Shown piece after piece: positions 23,708-36,400 of a stretch of 64,000 bases of DNA. The position numbers and the translations under genes were made by a program. The number at the start of each line of letters is the position of its first letter. Positions within the stretch are counted from its first letter, which is position 1. The notes under the pieces are model-generated. The model saw only the letters and a list, made by a program, of their open reading frames with translations. It had not been told where the DNA came from and did not search any database. Source of the DNA: Catonia carolina. Taxonomy: Eukaryota > Arthropoda > Insecta > Hemiptera > Achilidae. The stretch spans positions 15,233,774 through 15,297,773 of the forward strand of contig JAQMRL010000014.1 of NCBI GenBank assembly GCA_035578175.1, in the 5' to 3' direction.

Positions 23708-24026
23708 ATTGTGCGTTTCCAAGCTCCTTGTAGTTGCGGGCTGAAGGGTACGAGTGAGGTATAATGAATGAGTGACGCATGCGGGGAGTATTACTCTGAT
23801 ACAAAACATTCGTTTTCAAACTTTCCGTATTTATTTGTTTGTATTTATTACATTTATTTACGTATGTTGATATAAATTGGTAAGTTAAATATTATGAATC
23901 CGACCAAGTTAATAACCCGGTAGGTATTTGTTAGATTAATGCGCCGGATGATAAGAATATTTTTTTAGTTTAGTTAGTACACGCTGCTGCTACAAATGCA
24001 TCAGCTGTAAAACACTACTTTTTTTA

Positions 24027-24354
24027 ATTTTTAATTCCTAATATGTGTACGTTGCAATCTGTTCAATTGAGAACAATAAGCAACCCCATGACCCAATGAG
24101 ATGAGGATGATATGTAAGACGTGTAAATGAGGTGTAATCTTGTACAGACTCAGGCCGACCATTCCTGAGAGAGTATGGTTAATTGAACCCCAACCATCAA
24201 AGTACACCGGTAACCACTGTCTAGAATTCAAATCCGTATAAAAGTAACTACCTTTACTTGGATTTGAACCAGGAACCTTCGTCTCCGAAAATCAGCTGTT
24301 AAACAGCTGATTTTGGTGACGTCTTTACCTCTAGACCAACCCGGTGGGTTAAAA
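24027..24354 (-). mobile_element. SINE2, copy C
   Basis: Reverse orientation; the head is GGTTTTAACCCACCGGGTTG on the - strand, with the AATCAGCTGTTTAACAGC region and B box GGTTCAAATCC. 23708-24026 between copies B and C has no recognised feature. Confidence 0.85.
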
Positions 24355-24389
24355 CCCTACTAACACTCAATCATTCTCTCACTACTATA

Positions 24390-25746
24390 GGGTGATTCAA
24401 AGAGAGCGCCGGTTTTGATATATCAAATTAAGAGATTTATTTTATTGAAAAACTGAAAATAAATACATCAACAAGTTCATCTTACCTTCCGATTTCATTT
24501 ATGAAAAATGATGTCATGCATGTGTCCTCCTCTACTGCGCTGGCACGCATCAACTCTGTCCATGAAATTGGATATTACTGCACGACAAGTTTCGACTTCC
24601 ATTTGCCCGATAACCCGTCGAATTTCTCCTTCAAGTCATTGATGTTTCGGGGTTTATTGGCATACACCAATGACTTCAGATGACCCCAAAGTTGAAAGTC
24701 ACAAGGCGTCAAGTCACACGACCTTGGTGGCCATTGATGGTCGGAATTACGAGAAATGATGCGATCCTGGAACCGTTCACGGAGCAACAACATTGTTTCT
24801 CGTGCAGCGTGACAGGAGGCACCATCCTGCTGAAACCACAACTCGTCAATGTCCATTCCATCCAAATGACGCCACAAAAACTCCCTAATCATCGTACGGT
24901 ATCGGTCTCCATTTACTGTCACGGCTTGTCCTTCTTGATTTTCAAAAAAGTAAGGGCCGATGACATCGCCCGACCAAAAGCCGCACCAAACTGTCACTCG
25001 CCGTGCATACATTTCCCTTTCATTAACCACGCGAGGGTTTTCTAAACCCCGCATACGGCAGTTCTGTTTATTAACAAAACCGTTTAAGTGGAAGTGCGCC
25101 TCATCACTGAAAATGATTTTGTTTGCGAAGGTGTCATCATCCTGCCGTTTTCTCAATACCCAGTCAACAAACTGTCGTCTCTTCTGGTGGTCTGCCACTT
25201 TCAAATATTGCGTCAACTGAATTTTATACGGGTGATATTGGAGATCGTACCGAAGAATTCTCCGTACAGAAGAACATCGTAAACCCAATTGTTGAGAACG
25301 GCGACGTATTGATTTTGCTGGGCTAACAGCCACACTGTCACGAACCAACGCAACGTTCTGCTCAGTTCGGCCAGAACGACGACGTCCAGAACTTTTAAGG
25401 TCGACTGTTGAACCCGTCTCAAGAAACTTTTTCATGAGCCTGCGAACTGTTGATTCATTCGGTGCTTCATTACGTCCTAGAGTACCGCGAAGTCGCCTGA
25501 CAGTAGCCGCATAACTCTCTCCACTCTGGTAAAATGTTTTGACGATTAACACTCGTTGTGCAATAGTAAACTTCTCCATGGTTAGACACAGACTGCGAGA
25601 GTACTACACTACGTACAAGAGAAACTACAACTGAATCGTCAATCGGAATGTTCTCCGAAATAGAAATGAGGTCTAACAATGTTGCCAACCGATAAACAAA
25701 AATTTACCAGCCGTTTAAAAACCGGCGCTCTTTTTGAATCACCCGT
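24390..25746 (-). mobile_element. DD41D mariner-like transposon, nearly intact
   Basis: Terminal inverted repeats GGGTGATTCAAAGAGAGCGC (left) and the complement of GGGTGATTCAAAAAGAGCGC (right) are bounded by TA. It carries one transposase gene. A second copy with an internal deletion lies at 53646-54593. The two copies are nearly identical, so the family moved recently. Confidence 0.9.
24483..25579 (-). pseudogene. DD41D mariner-like transposase, one frameshift near the C-terminus
   Basis: Cut-and-paste transposase that binds the element ends and moves it to TA sites. Residues 1-110 form helix-turn-helix DNA-binding regions (F-T-I-A-Q-R-V-L-I-V, N-E-S-T-V-R-R-L-M). The catalytic core has F-S-D-E-A-H-F, W-F-Q-Q-D-G-A and T-P-C-D-F. 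I count 41 residues between the second and third Asp, the spacing of the rosa-type DD41D lineage. The open frame from the Met at 25579 is 334 codons. Against the 53.7-kb copy, one C is missing in a CT-rich run near 24630, which shifts the last 40 or so residues after N-I-N-D-L-K-E. The restored frame would stop near 24483. Confidence 0.9.
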
Positions 25747-26105
25747 TATAACAACGCATTGCATTCCTTCCAACTACACGGAGCTGGGACTCAAGCAATA
25801 CAATGTGACAAATTGATAAAATTAACACTACTTAAATAGACAACGATTACAAATTATGTATTCCTGTATTTAAGTTAAAATTCAGCTTGAAATGTATTAA
25901 AATTGATATTTTTTAAAAGGTCTAAACATTTTCTAATGATTCCTGACTATAACAAGTGTTCATTTATTCGTGGGAAGAAAATATTAACAAACTAATGAAA
26001 ATCAATGCTATTTCCCAATGGTTCAGATTCCGTGGGACACCCGGTATGTTATATGGTTTTCATTTACATTGACAAGAGAAAGCCTTGTGTTTCACACCAG
26101 ATTTT

Positions 26106-26261
26106 TATTTTTTTTACTTTCTCTTGCCTATATGAATTATAAGAAGGGAAGTATTGTTTTCATGTCGATTTTTCGACATCGAGTTTTCACCGGATCTACA
26201 AGTTTTCAGACCGATGAACCTAAAAACATGTTTTTAGCGATTGGTCTGTTTGTGTCAGACG

Positions 26262-26313
<52 letters not shown>

Positions 26314-27130
26314 TGTGTGTGTGTGTATGTGGGTGTGGGTGTGGGTATGGTGTGTGAACAGAATATTTCAAGAACGGAACATTGTACGAACTTGAAACTT
26401 GAAACTTAAGTTAGGTAGCCTACCACTAGAGAACCCGACACGAACATTTTCATCAAAATCGGTCGACTGGAAGTAGTAGTTAATTCGTGTAATTTTTCAC
26501 TTTTTTGCGATTTTCTCAAAAACAGGTCCTACGTTTTTTTTAAAAACCGCCTCAATTTTTAAGTTTTTTATGCTTTACAAGATAGAATAGGCACCATGTT
26601 TGCTGAAATTCTAGGAGAGGGTGTTTTTATGTAAAAAGACTTTTTGTTTAAGATTGCGGCTTTAATATGCACTTTAGCCAAAAAATGTATATAAGTTGTA
26701 GACAATTTTAAATCCTACTATTTATATTTCAAACATTTCTTTGTATAACGTTTAGTTTAGTGGTAATTAGCAATTTTCTGTGTTTTCTCACGAAAATGTG
26801 TACAAAATCGATTTTTTTTAAGGTTTCAGCCTTAGTACGCATTTTACGTACGTATATAATCAAATTTATAGGACATTTATAGATCTACCGCTTTTATTTT
26901 GCGCATTATTCTCTACAAACCCTAGTTTAGCATGAAAGAGAGATTTTCCATATTTTTAAGCAAAACTGAGGTTGGTTTTCATTTTGCATCATACACTTAT
27001 GATTAAAATAAGGTTACGTTTTTGAGGTTAGTTTATTTTTTTATTTCTAATGTTTTATTACTAATGTTAGATTATGTTGTTAATTATTTGCATTTGCAAG
27101 AGATAGTTGTGTGAGTGTTTTACACCAGAT
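26106..27130 (+). repeat. R1 repeat, full length, with (TGCG)n variant microsatellite
   Basis: Starts ACTTTCTCTTGCC and ends TTTTACACCAGATC plus T's. At the usual GT site (26258-26345) the tract is GTGC repeats followed by GT and GGGTGT units. Confidence 0.87.
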
Positions 27131-27253
27131 CTTTTTTTATAAGTTTGCAGTTTAATATGCATTTTAGAAGAAAAGTGTAAAAACACAAGATTTATTAGAT
27201 TGCGAACACAAGATAGTTTACACAAGATTTTATTATTTTATTTCTGTTGACAG

Positions 27254-27471
27254 GAAATATAATATCAAAATGACAGTGGACAGTTGTCCAGCGACTGGGG
27301 TCCTCTACGAGGATGACATTTTGGAACCAGTTGTGGTGAAAGAACCGGAAAAAGAACACAAATTCGAAATGAGCTGGAGGAATATCGTTATTCATTCCTA
27401 TCTGCACTTAGGTGGACTCTACGGACTGTATCTGGGAATTACTCAAGCTAAATGGGAAACTTGGGCTTTCC
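27254..27471 (+). CDS. Desaturase coding exon 1 (with short 5' UTR)
   Basis: Acceptor TTCTGTTGACAG, 16 bp of 5' UTR, ATG at 27270, donor GTAAGT after one base of the next codon. Encodes the cytosolic N-terminus and the first membrane segment (L-H-L-G-G-L-Y-G-L-Y-L-G). Confidence 0.93.
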
Positions 27472-30400
27472 GTAAGTAGTTTAAAATTGATGTAGTAAAT
27501 TAGTTAATTAACTGTAATATCAAGTGATACAGACCTACATTATACGAGGTGTGGCTATTAAGTAACGAGACTGACGTAAAACATTTAATTTTAATTTTAT
27601 TCGTAATCACTTATTGTCACCTTCAATATACACTCCTTCTCTATCCCTACAACGCTCCATGCAAATTTTCCATTGTTGGAAACAGTACTGAAAGTCATCT
27701 TCTGTTAGCTCTTTCAGGACACATGCCGCTCAAAAAGGTTTGAAATGAAGCTCGCAAAAATGTTTTAACTGACACTTTGTACGCGATTGAAAATGACCCA
27801 AATTTTTGGAAACGATAATAACATGTGATGAAACGAGGGTTTTTACTTATGATTCGGAAATAACGCGCCAATCCATTCATTGGAACAGCCGAACTTCACC
27901 GAGAGCCAAAAAAGCTCGAATGAGCAAGTCAAAATTTAAAGCAATGATGATTGTTTTTATTGATATCCATGGGATTGTGTACCTTCACTGGGTTCCTGAA
28001 GGTCAAACAATTAACCAACATTTCTACCTTGAGGTACTTTCTAAACTACGTTAAACAGTAAGGAAAAAACGCCCCGAAATGTGAAAGGACAAATCATGGG
28101 CTCTCCATCAAGACAATGCGCCAGCTCATTCCGCGTTATTTGTCAAGAGGTTCCTAGCCAAGTACAGCATCTCAGTGTTAGAACATCCACCTTATTTACC
28201 AGATCTTGCGCCATGTGACTTCTACCTGTTCCCTAAGGTGAAATCTGCATTAAAAGGGACAAGATTTGAGTCTGTGGAAGCTGTAAAAGAGAAAGCGGCA
28301 CGTGTTCTGAAGGAGCTGACAGAAGATGACTTCCAGCACTGTTTCCAACAAAGGAAAATTCGCATGGGCGTTGTAGGGATAGAGAAGGAGTGTATATTGA
28401 AGGTGACAATAAGTGATTATGTAAAAAATAAAAATAAAATTGTTTACTACGTCAGTCTCGTTATTTAATAGCCACACCTCGTTGATTTTTATGGAAAGCC
28501 TGGACGGAGTAACGGATGTTTAAAAACCATATTAACGGAAAACCGGCTAAAACTGAGTGCTTTTTTTGCGTAAATTGCTGGAGTTACCTCCGATTAATTT
28601 CTAAATAAAACAATCTAAATCAAACCTATCAATGCAGGAAAGAACAGGCTTTAATTTACTGTAGTGTTAAAAGATATTTGTAATGTTTTTTTGAGATAAA
28701 GCTTTTCAAACGAGTGCGGGAAGGTGGTATGCTCTAAGCGCATGCGTTGAGGCATGCGTCAATGCATGCGACATCGCATGTCGAATCGCAAGTTGAAAAA
28801 GAAAGCGCACGAGTGTGAACATACCTTATTACTTACGCATTGTTTTTTGTGCAGTTGGTGTGATGCACATACTGAAGAATTGGGGCGTAGCGGCAGGGGC
28901 TCATCGACTTTGGTCCCACAGAGCATACAAGGCAACTTATCCACTTAAATTGATATTAACATTTTTCTTCGTACTTGCATTTGAGGTAAGTTACTTTTAT
29001 AAAAATAAAATTATAAATTAAAACGGCAGTTACACAGGAACTGTACGTATGAATTAAGTAATTTATTTTTTCGTGTAATATGTTGAGTTTCTGTCCGTAA
29101 TAGACAGGTGGAGTGTCAAATTATTTACACTCATTCTGGTTGTTGCAGGGCTAAATTAAATAGTTCTGTTTCTTATCACATGGTCAGCCAATTAAATGAC
29201 TGACTCATTTAAGAACAGAAGAGGCTGAGGTGTAAACGACACTAATCAGAGTTATCTTCTCTGAAAGTGATGAATTTCATTATACAGCCAGACCCTGTAG
29301 TGAATGACGAGAAGTTGTCATCTGCATGCGACATCGCATGTCGAATGCGTGGATGGGTGAACGCGTGAATGGGTGGAATGTAGATGTTGTTCAGAGTGCC
29401 TGGCACGCTGATAAGCATAGGCTAATTTCCACTCAGTGAGGAAGGCAAGGTCAAATACACAAGTCAGCGTTATCTCCTCTGAAAGTAATGAATTTCATTA
29501 TAGACAGACTCTGTAATGAATGAAGAGAAGTTGTCATTAGCAGGGTAGAAAGTAGATGCTTTTCAGAGAGCCTGGCATGCTGATAAGCATAGGCTACATT
29601 TCCACTCAGTGAGGAAGGCAATTGTAAAAGACACTAGTCAGAGTTATCTCCTCTGAGAGTAATCAATTTTCATTATACAGCCAGATCCTGTGGTGAATGA
29701 AGTGAAGGTGTCATTTGCAGAGTGGAAAATATGTGCTTTTCAGAGAGCCCGGCATGCTGATAAGCGTACTTTTCCACTCAGTGAGGAAGGCAATTGTAAA
29801 CCACCTCACTCCTCATTTTACTTAGTAAAACCTCTACAGGTTCAAACCAGCCTTTCGGCTGATGACCACATATTGAGTTTAGTTTATTTAACTAATATTT
29901 TTGTCATTATCGATTATTGTGGCATACGGAACAGTATTTTAAGGTATAACTTGAAAGAATATTCCACACCCTATCTGAATTCAAACACAAAACCTTCTTA
30001 TTTGTAGTTCAGCGTAAACTAACGCGTTAAAGGGAGACTGTTAAGGTTTTTACTGAACATTTTTATTTTCGGTTTTTTTTCAATAGTTTTGACGTAGATC
30101 TACCGGAAAAACATTAAATTAGATCAAATAAATTATTTTAATGAAAAAAATTCTGCACAAGATTCCATGAGTGCGCTGGTGCATTATCGTGAGGGAGAAG
30201 AGAGTTACCGCTTGACCAAAAATCCGGCCGGTTACTGCTTACCGCATCACGCAATCGTTTCAGAATTTCAACGTAATATTCCTTATTAATCATCTGACCT
30301 GTCGGTGCATATTCGTGGTGCACAACACCTTCATGATCAAAAAAAAAACATCAGCATTGACATTGCTTCGACTCTGACGTGCTTTTTTGGCCGTGGTTCG

Positions 30401-33400
30401 GACGAGAGCTTCCACTGTGAAGATTATTACTTTGTTTCCAGATCATAACCATAACCTCTAACCATAACCCACGTTTCATCATTAGTAATTACAGTTTGAA
30501 GCAAAATTTAATGCAAATTTGTTGATCTGATCTTTCAGTCTTTTTTTAACTCATTCAGTGGTAGAGACTCGCCTAGCAGGTCATGGGTAGGTGTTACCGT
30601 CAGGCTACCGTCTCACCTAGCGTTTTCTGTTTTGTTACCATTTTAAGTAATTCCGGAGGGATACCGACTGTCGGATATCAGTTTCTTGCTATTATATAGC
30701 CCTCAGAAAGGTTTTTTCTTTGTAACCGTCCAGTTAATTTTTGAATTTTCGTCATACGGTCTTCTACTCTCGTATAGTATACTCGTTTAGTATTTTTAAC
30801 GGGTTTTCAGGGTACAGTTGAAGCCGTGAATTTCGTATCTTTGCAGGTATCGATTCAAAATAGCTTACACTTATAAATTTACTTTAAAAGTATATTATTT
30901 GCAGTTTAAAATTTTATAAGGTTGCGCGTAAATCGTAAAGGTAAATGGAAAAAATCAAACAAGAAGTACGTTTATTATAACAGTTCAAAATAAACCTAAA
31001 AAAACATTGAATTGTTTACTTTTATGTTATTAGCAAATTTAAATCCATGCATAGGTCGCAAATAAAATAATTTATAAAAACGTTAGTAACTTAAGTTGTA
31101 ACTTAACTACATAAAATAAGCGGAGAACACGCTGCACGAGTAATCAGCCCGACGGGAGAGACACCTCATAATTGCTCAGCATTGAATGTGTTGACAATAA
31201 CAAAATCCGACGAACGCAAAAAAGTCTTTGTAAACAAATACATGCTGTGCATGAACTATAGATCCCGTTGGTGTCGGCGAGCAACCGATAAGTTCGTTAG
31301 ACGTTCATGTCTTGGAGAGGTCGCTCAAACACTCTGGTGCGAACATATACAAGGTAGGGTCAAGAAGTTCCCGGAATGGTCACATGCAGTCATCCATTTG
31401 TTTACTGAAAGGGAAATTTTTGTTTGGGAGGGTGGTATTACGGCTAGGGAAGGTACTGTCATTCAGCAGGCAGTTAGAATTGGTTTCCAGCGTGCGGTGT
31501 ATGATATTTTAGACGTATTTTTTTTCTATCGTTGGATTGTGTAATGTCATAATCAGAGAAGCGTGCCAATATCCAATTCTATGTGTTGCTGAAGAAATCA
31601 CCCTCGGAGACTCTTGAGATCCTGAAAAAAGCATACAGAAATGATGCAATGAAGAAAACGGCAGTATACGAGTAGCACAAGCATTTTCGTGACAGTCGCA
31701 CAACAATTATTAAAGATGACTTTCGGACTGAGTGGCCTTCCACTTCTACCCCAGATCAGAATATTGAGTGCATTGGACAACTTGTCCGTGCAAATACGGA
31801 AAACAATCAACAAAGAATTGTACACAGAGATCTTAAAACTGTTACGAGATTCAATCCGACGAAAACGGCCTGAAAAATGGTAAAATGTGCAGGGAATGAT
31901 TCGTTTTTGTTCCATGACAATACCTTGTCATATTGATCCCTAATGGTGAAACAATACCTTGCAAAGAATAATGTCACCACTCTGGAACACATTCCAATAT
32001 TCTTCCGATCTTGCACCACCGGATTTTAACCTGTTTCCACAACTGAAAATGACATTGAAGGGACATCGTTTTACTGATTCATCAGAAGTGATGGAAAATG
32101 CGACGAAACATCTGGTAGAACTTTCGAAAAATGGCTTTCAGGAGTGTTTCCAACGATTGTATGAACGGTGGAATAGTGCGTAGATGCAGAACGAGAGTAT
32201 TTTGGAGGAAAATAGGATTTAAATGTTAGAGGTGTGGCTATTAAATAACGAGACTGACGTTGTAAAAAATTTAATTTTAATTTGATACATAATCACTTGT
32301 TGTCACTTTTAATATACACTCCTTCTCTATCCCTTCAACGTTCCATGCGAATTTTCCACTGTTGGAAACAGTGCTGGAAGTCATCTTCTGTCAGCTCCTT
32401 CAGAACACGTGCCGCTTTCTCTTTTACAGCTTCCACAGACTCAAATCTTGTCCCTTTTAATGCAGATTTCACCTTAGGGAACAGGTAGAAGTCACATGGC
32501 GCAAGATCTGGTAAATAAGGTGGATGTTCTAACACTGAGATGCTGTACTTGGCTAGGAACCTCTTGACAAATAACGCGGAATGAGCTGGCGCATTGTCTT
32601 GATGGAGAGCCCATGATTTGTCCTTTCACATTTCGGGGCGTTTTTTCCTTACTGTTTAACGTAGTTTAGAAAGTACCTCAAGGTAGAAATGTTGGTTAAT
32701 TGTTTGACCTTCAGGAACCCAGTGAAGGTACACAATCCCATGGATATCAATAAAAACAATCATCATTGCTTTAAATTTTGACTTGCTCATTCGAGCTTTT
32801 TTGGCTCTCGGTGAAGTTTGGCTTTTCCAGTGCGTGGATTGGGGCTTTGTTTCCGGATCGTAAGTAAAAAACTACGTTTCGTAACATGTTATTATCTTCT
32901 ACCTGTTCCCTAAGGTGAAATCTGCATTAAAAGGGACAAGATTTGAGACTGTGGAAGCTGTAAAAGGGAAAGAAGAACGTGTCCTAAATGAGCTGACAGA
33001 AGATGACTTCCAGCACTGTTTCCAACAATGGAAAATTCGCATGGGCGTTGTAGGGATAGAGAAGGAGTGTATATTGAAGGTGACAATAAGTGATTATGAT
33101 ATAAGTGATTATTTATTTATTATACAATATAAAATAAAATTTTTCAACGCAGTCTCGTTATTTAATAGCCACACCTCGTACTTACTTTCTATCAATTTCT
33201 ATTAACCAATTTCGAGAACTTTTTGACCTTATCTCGTAAAAGCAGATCGGATACTTTTTTGATAGAGCTCGTATTGTTTAATTATTTCCTGGTTTTCAAT
33301 CACTTTTTGAGAGCTGTAATGTTGCTACTAATTTCTAACTTATCCTGTATTCATTTAACACTGAAATGAATAAATTTTTCTGTATGTCTACAGGGACCTT

Positions 33401-36400
33401 TAATAGACTGGGTAAGATACCACAGAGTTCATCATAAATATCAAGAAACAAATGCAGATCCACATGACGCAAGAAGGGGCTTCTGGTTTGCTCATTACGG
33501 TTGGTTGTTACAGAGAAGACATCCTGAAGTTTTAGCCAAGGGAAAAAGCATCGATATTGCAGACATAAAAGAAGACAAGCTTTTCCAGTTACAGAAAAAG
33601 TCAGTTTTCACTTTTATTTATATAAAATATATTATTAAACTTTTATACATCGATGTTCGTTGCAGGGCTAAAATAAAAATTTCTGTTTCTTATTACATGG
33701 TCAACCAATTAAATGACTGAATAAATTAAGAACAGAAGAGACAGAGGTGTAAAAGACACTAATCAGAGTTATCTCCTTTGAATAAAAATGAATTTCATTA
33801 CCTATACAGCCAGACCCTGTGGTAAATGAAGTGAAGGTGTCATTTGCAGAATGGAAAATATGTGCTGGCATGCTGATAAGCGTACTTTTCCACTCAGTGA
33901 GGAAAACAATTGTAAACCATCTCACTCCTCATTTTACTTAGTAAAACCTCTACAGGTTCAAACCTGCCTTTTGGCTGATGACCTAAACAACAACATCGAT
34001 GTATGCTGATGACACGGTAATTCTTGTTAGGGAAAAGACCGCGGATGAAGCTCCCAGGTTGGGGCAACATCTTTTACTCTAATACAGGACTGACTTACCA
34101 CTCAAGTATTGAACCCAAATAAAACAACACAGGTTAAGTCCACCTTACGACGTCAAACTTGTCCATCTGTGGTGCTGAATAACGTTCAAATCCCCAAGGC
34201 GAAAGTGGTGAGATATCTTGGCTTGTGGCTTGACTGGCGATTAAGTTGGAAGCATCATCAGCGTAATAATAATAATAGTAATATGAACTTTATTTACAAA
34301 GACAATAGTTTAAATTTTGCAAATACGAGTAACTAAGAACTAAGACAGTACATTACAAATTAATACACTTAAAAATAATTAAACTGTCCCAATTATAATA
34401 CCTTTCTAATTCATTAAGCTTGGCCGAGGCCGTCAGCTGAGTTGATCGTCTAATTCTATTTTACTAAAATGCACAGTTAGATAAACAAAGTAAATAAATA
34501 AAGGGAGTAACTGATAACATTTTACCTAAACAATTACAATTTATAATTTTTAATAAAATTTAATTTCAATTACAATTTTATTCACCAATTTCAAAATAAA
34601 ACTGCAAATATCTTTCATGCATTAAACATAACAAACTCTGCTATAAAAAATTATTAAAAAGTAATCTTTTTTTTTCTTTCTTTTCTTTAAATAAAAAATA
34701 AAAAATCTTCTATAAAAAAGTACACAATGTGGCTGCTTCTAAAAAATAAAAATAAAAAACTACTTTAAAAAATATAAATATGGCTGCTACTAAAATAAAA
34801 CCATTATCTCATTCCGACACAAAAACACATGCACGGTCATAAAACACACGCGTAAAGACACAGACCCCCCCCCCAACACACACACATACACTGACAGGTA
34901 CCTCCGCGCTTTTGAGTACTCACGCATACTTTTAAATACCCCTAACAATTAAATTCCCTAACCAAAAAATCACCTGTATTTTAACGCTGTTCATACATAA
35001 CCCACCAAACTCTTCCAATCTCTCCCATTCATGAACTCAGACACCAAACCGACTTCCAATAGCCGCCTTCCAAATCATCTACGTCGTATATCCGCTAGAA
35101 TCGGACATCGCCCTGTAAAATAGGGCATCATCAGCGTACAAAACGTTTAGAACTTAATCTACTCTTCTGCTTAATTAACCCTCGATCAAAATTGAACCTC
35201 CGTTCCAAAATGTTAATATACAAAACCCTTTTGAGACCAATCTGAACTTATGGTGTTCAGATTTTTAGAGTAGCAGCAGAGAGTAACTTTAAGACGATCC
35301 AGGGCCTCTCAGTCAAAATTCTTAAGACTTGATTATGTCGCTTCTATTTACTTTCTCTTGCCTATATGGATATCTGCCCATTACAGACAGGTGAAGTGTC
35401 AAATTTTTTACACTCAATCTGTTCGTTGCAGGGCTAAAATAATTAGTTCTGTTTCTTATCACATGGTCAGTCAATTGAATGACTGAATCATTTAAGAACA
35501 GAAGAGGGAGAGGTGTAAATGACACTAATCAGAGTTATCTTCTCTGAAAGTACTGAATTTCATTATACAGCCAGACCCTGTGGTGAATGAAGTGAAGGTG
35601 TCATTTGCAGAGTGGAAAATATGAGCTTTTCAGAGGGCCCGGCATGCTGATAAGCGGGTTTTTCCATTCAGTGAGGAAGGCAATGGTAAACCACCTCATT
35701 CCTCGTTTTACTTAGTAAAACCTCTACAGGTTCAAACCAGCCTTTCGGCTGATGACCTAAACAACAACAATATGGATATATTATATATCCATATTGTTGT
35801 TCCTATAATAGGAAGGAAAGTATTGTTTTTATGTGGGTTTTTCGAAATCGAGTTTTCGCCGGATCTACACGTTTACAGAACCCCTGAACTCAAAAAACAC
35901 GTTGTTAGCGATTAGTCTGTGTGTGTGTCTGTGTCTGTGCGTGTGTTTGGGTGTAAGTGTGTGAACAGAATATCTCAAGAACGGAACACTGTACGAACTT
36001 GAAACTTAAGTTAGACACCACTACCGGACCCGACACGAACATTTTCATCAAAATCGCTCAACCGGAAGTAGTAGTTTATTCGTGTCATGTTTCACTTTTT
36101 GCGATTTTCTCAAAAACGGGTACTACGATTTTTTTTTTTAAAATCACCTCCTTTACTACATTTTGTATGTTCTACAAGATAGGGTAGGCGTCATGTCTGC
36201 TGAAATTCTTGGTGAGGCTGTTTTCTCGAAAAAAAAAGTTTTTTTTAAGATTCTGACTTTAGTATGCATTTAAGCGCAAAAATGTATATAATAAAAATTG
36301 TAGAAAATTTAAATTTCTACAACTTTTATTTACAATATTTTTTAATTATATAACGCTTAGTTTAGCGGTAATTAGCGATTTTCTGTTTTCTTCTCTCGAA

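Larger units (their letters stand above)
22455..26050. mobile_element. Unit bounded by long inverted repeats (about 250 bp arms)
   Basis: 22455-22745 and 25790-26050 are diverged inverted copies: CGGGTGCCACACGGAA outward on the left, CACCCGG on the right, with CAATGCTATTTCCC and ACAATGTGACAA blocks shared. The interior holds three SINE2 copies and a DD41D mariner, leaving little of the original. It is probably a DNA transposon with long terminal inverted repeats; no transposase of its own was found. Confidence 0.6.
33637..35340 (+). mobile_element. Jockey-like RT fragment, twice interrupted
   Basis: Once the SINE3 (33657-33992) and the 859-bp insertion (34266-35124) are removed, the host sequence reads as part of an RT: S-M-Y-A-D-D-T-V-I-L-V, then V-R-Y-L-G-L-W-L-D-W-R-L-S-W-K-H. 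After the second insertion it continues T-K-R-L-E-L-N. It is 5'-truncated just upstream of Y-A-D-D and has stops. Confidence 0.8.

Noticed and set aside
23516..23764. Conserved small protein repeated four times (W-L-P-V-Y-F-D-D-W type)
   Set aside because: It is the SINE2 body read in one frame; conservation reflects the repeat, and the frame is not held between copies beyond it.
31182..31544. 120-codon open frame in desaturase intron 2
   Set aside because: No recognisable domain, no matching splice sites, and it lies next to a mariner relic; likely chance.
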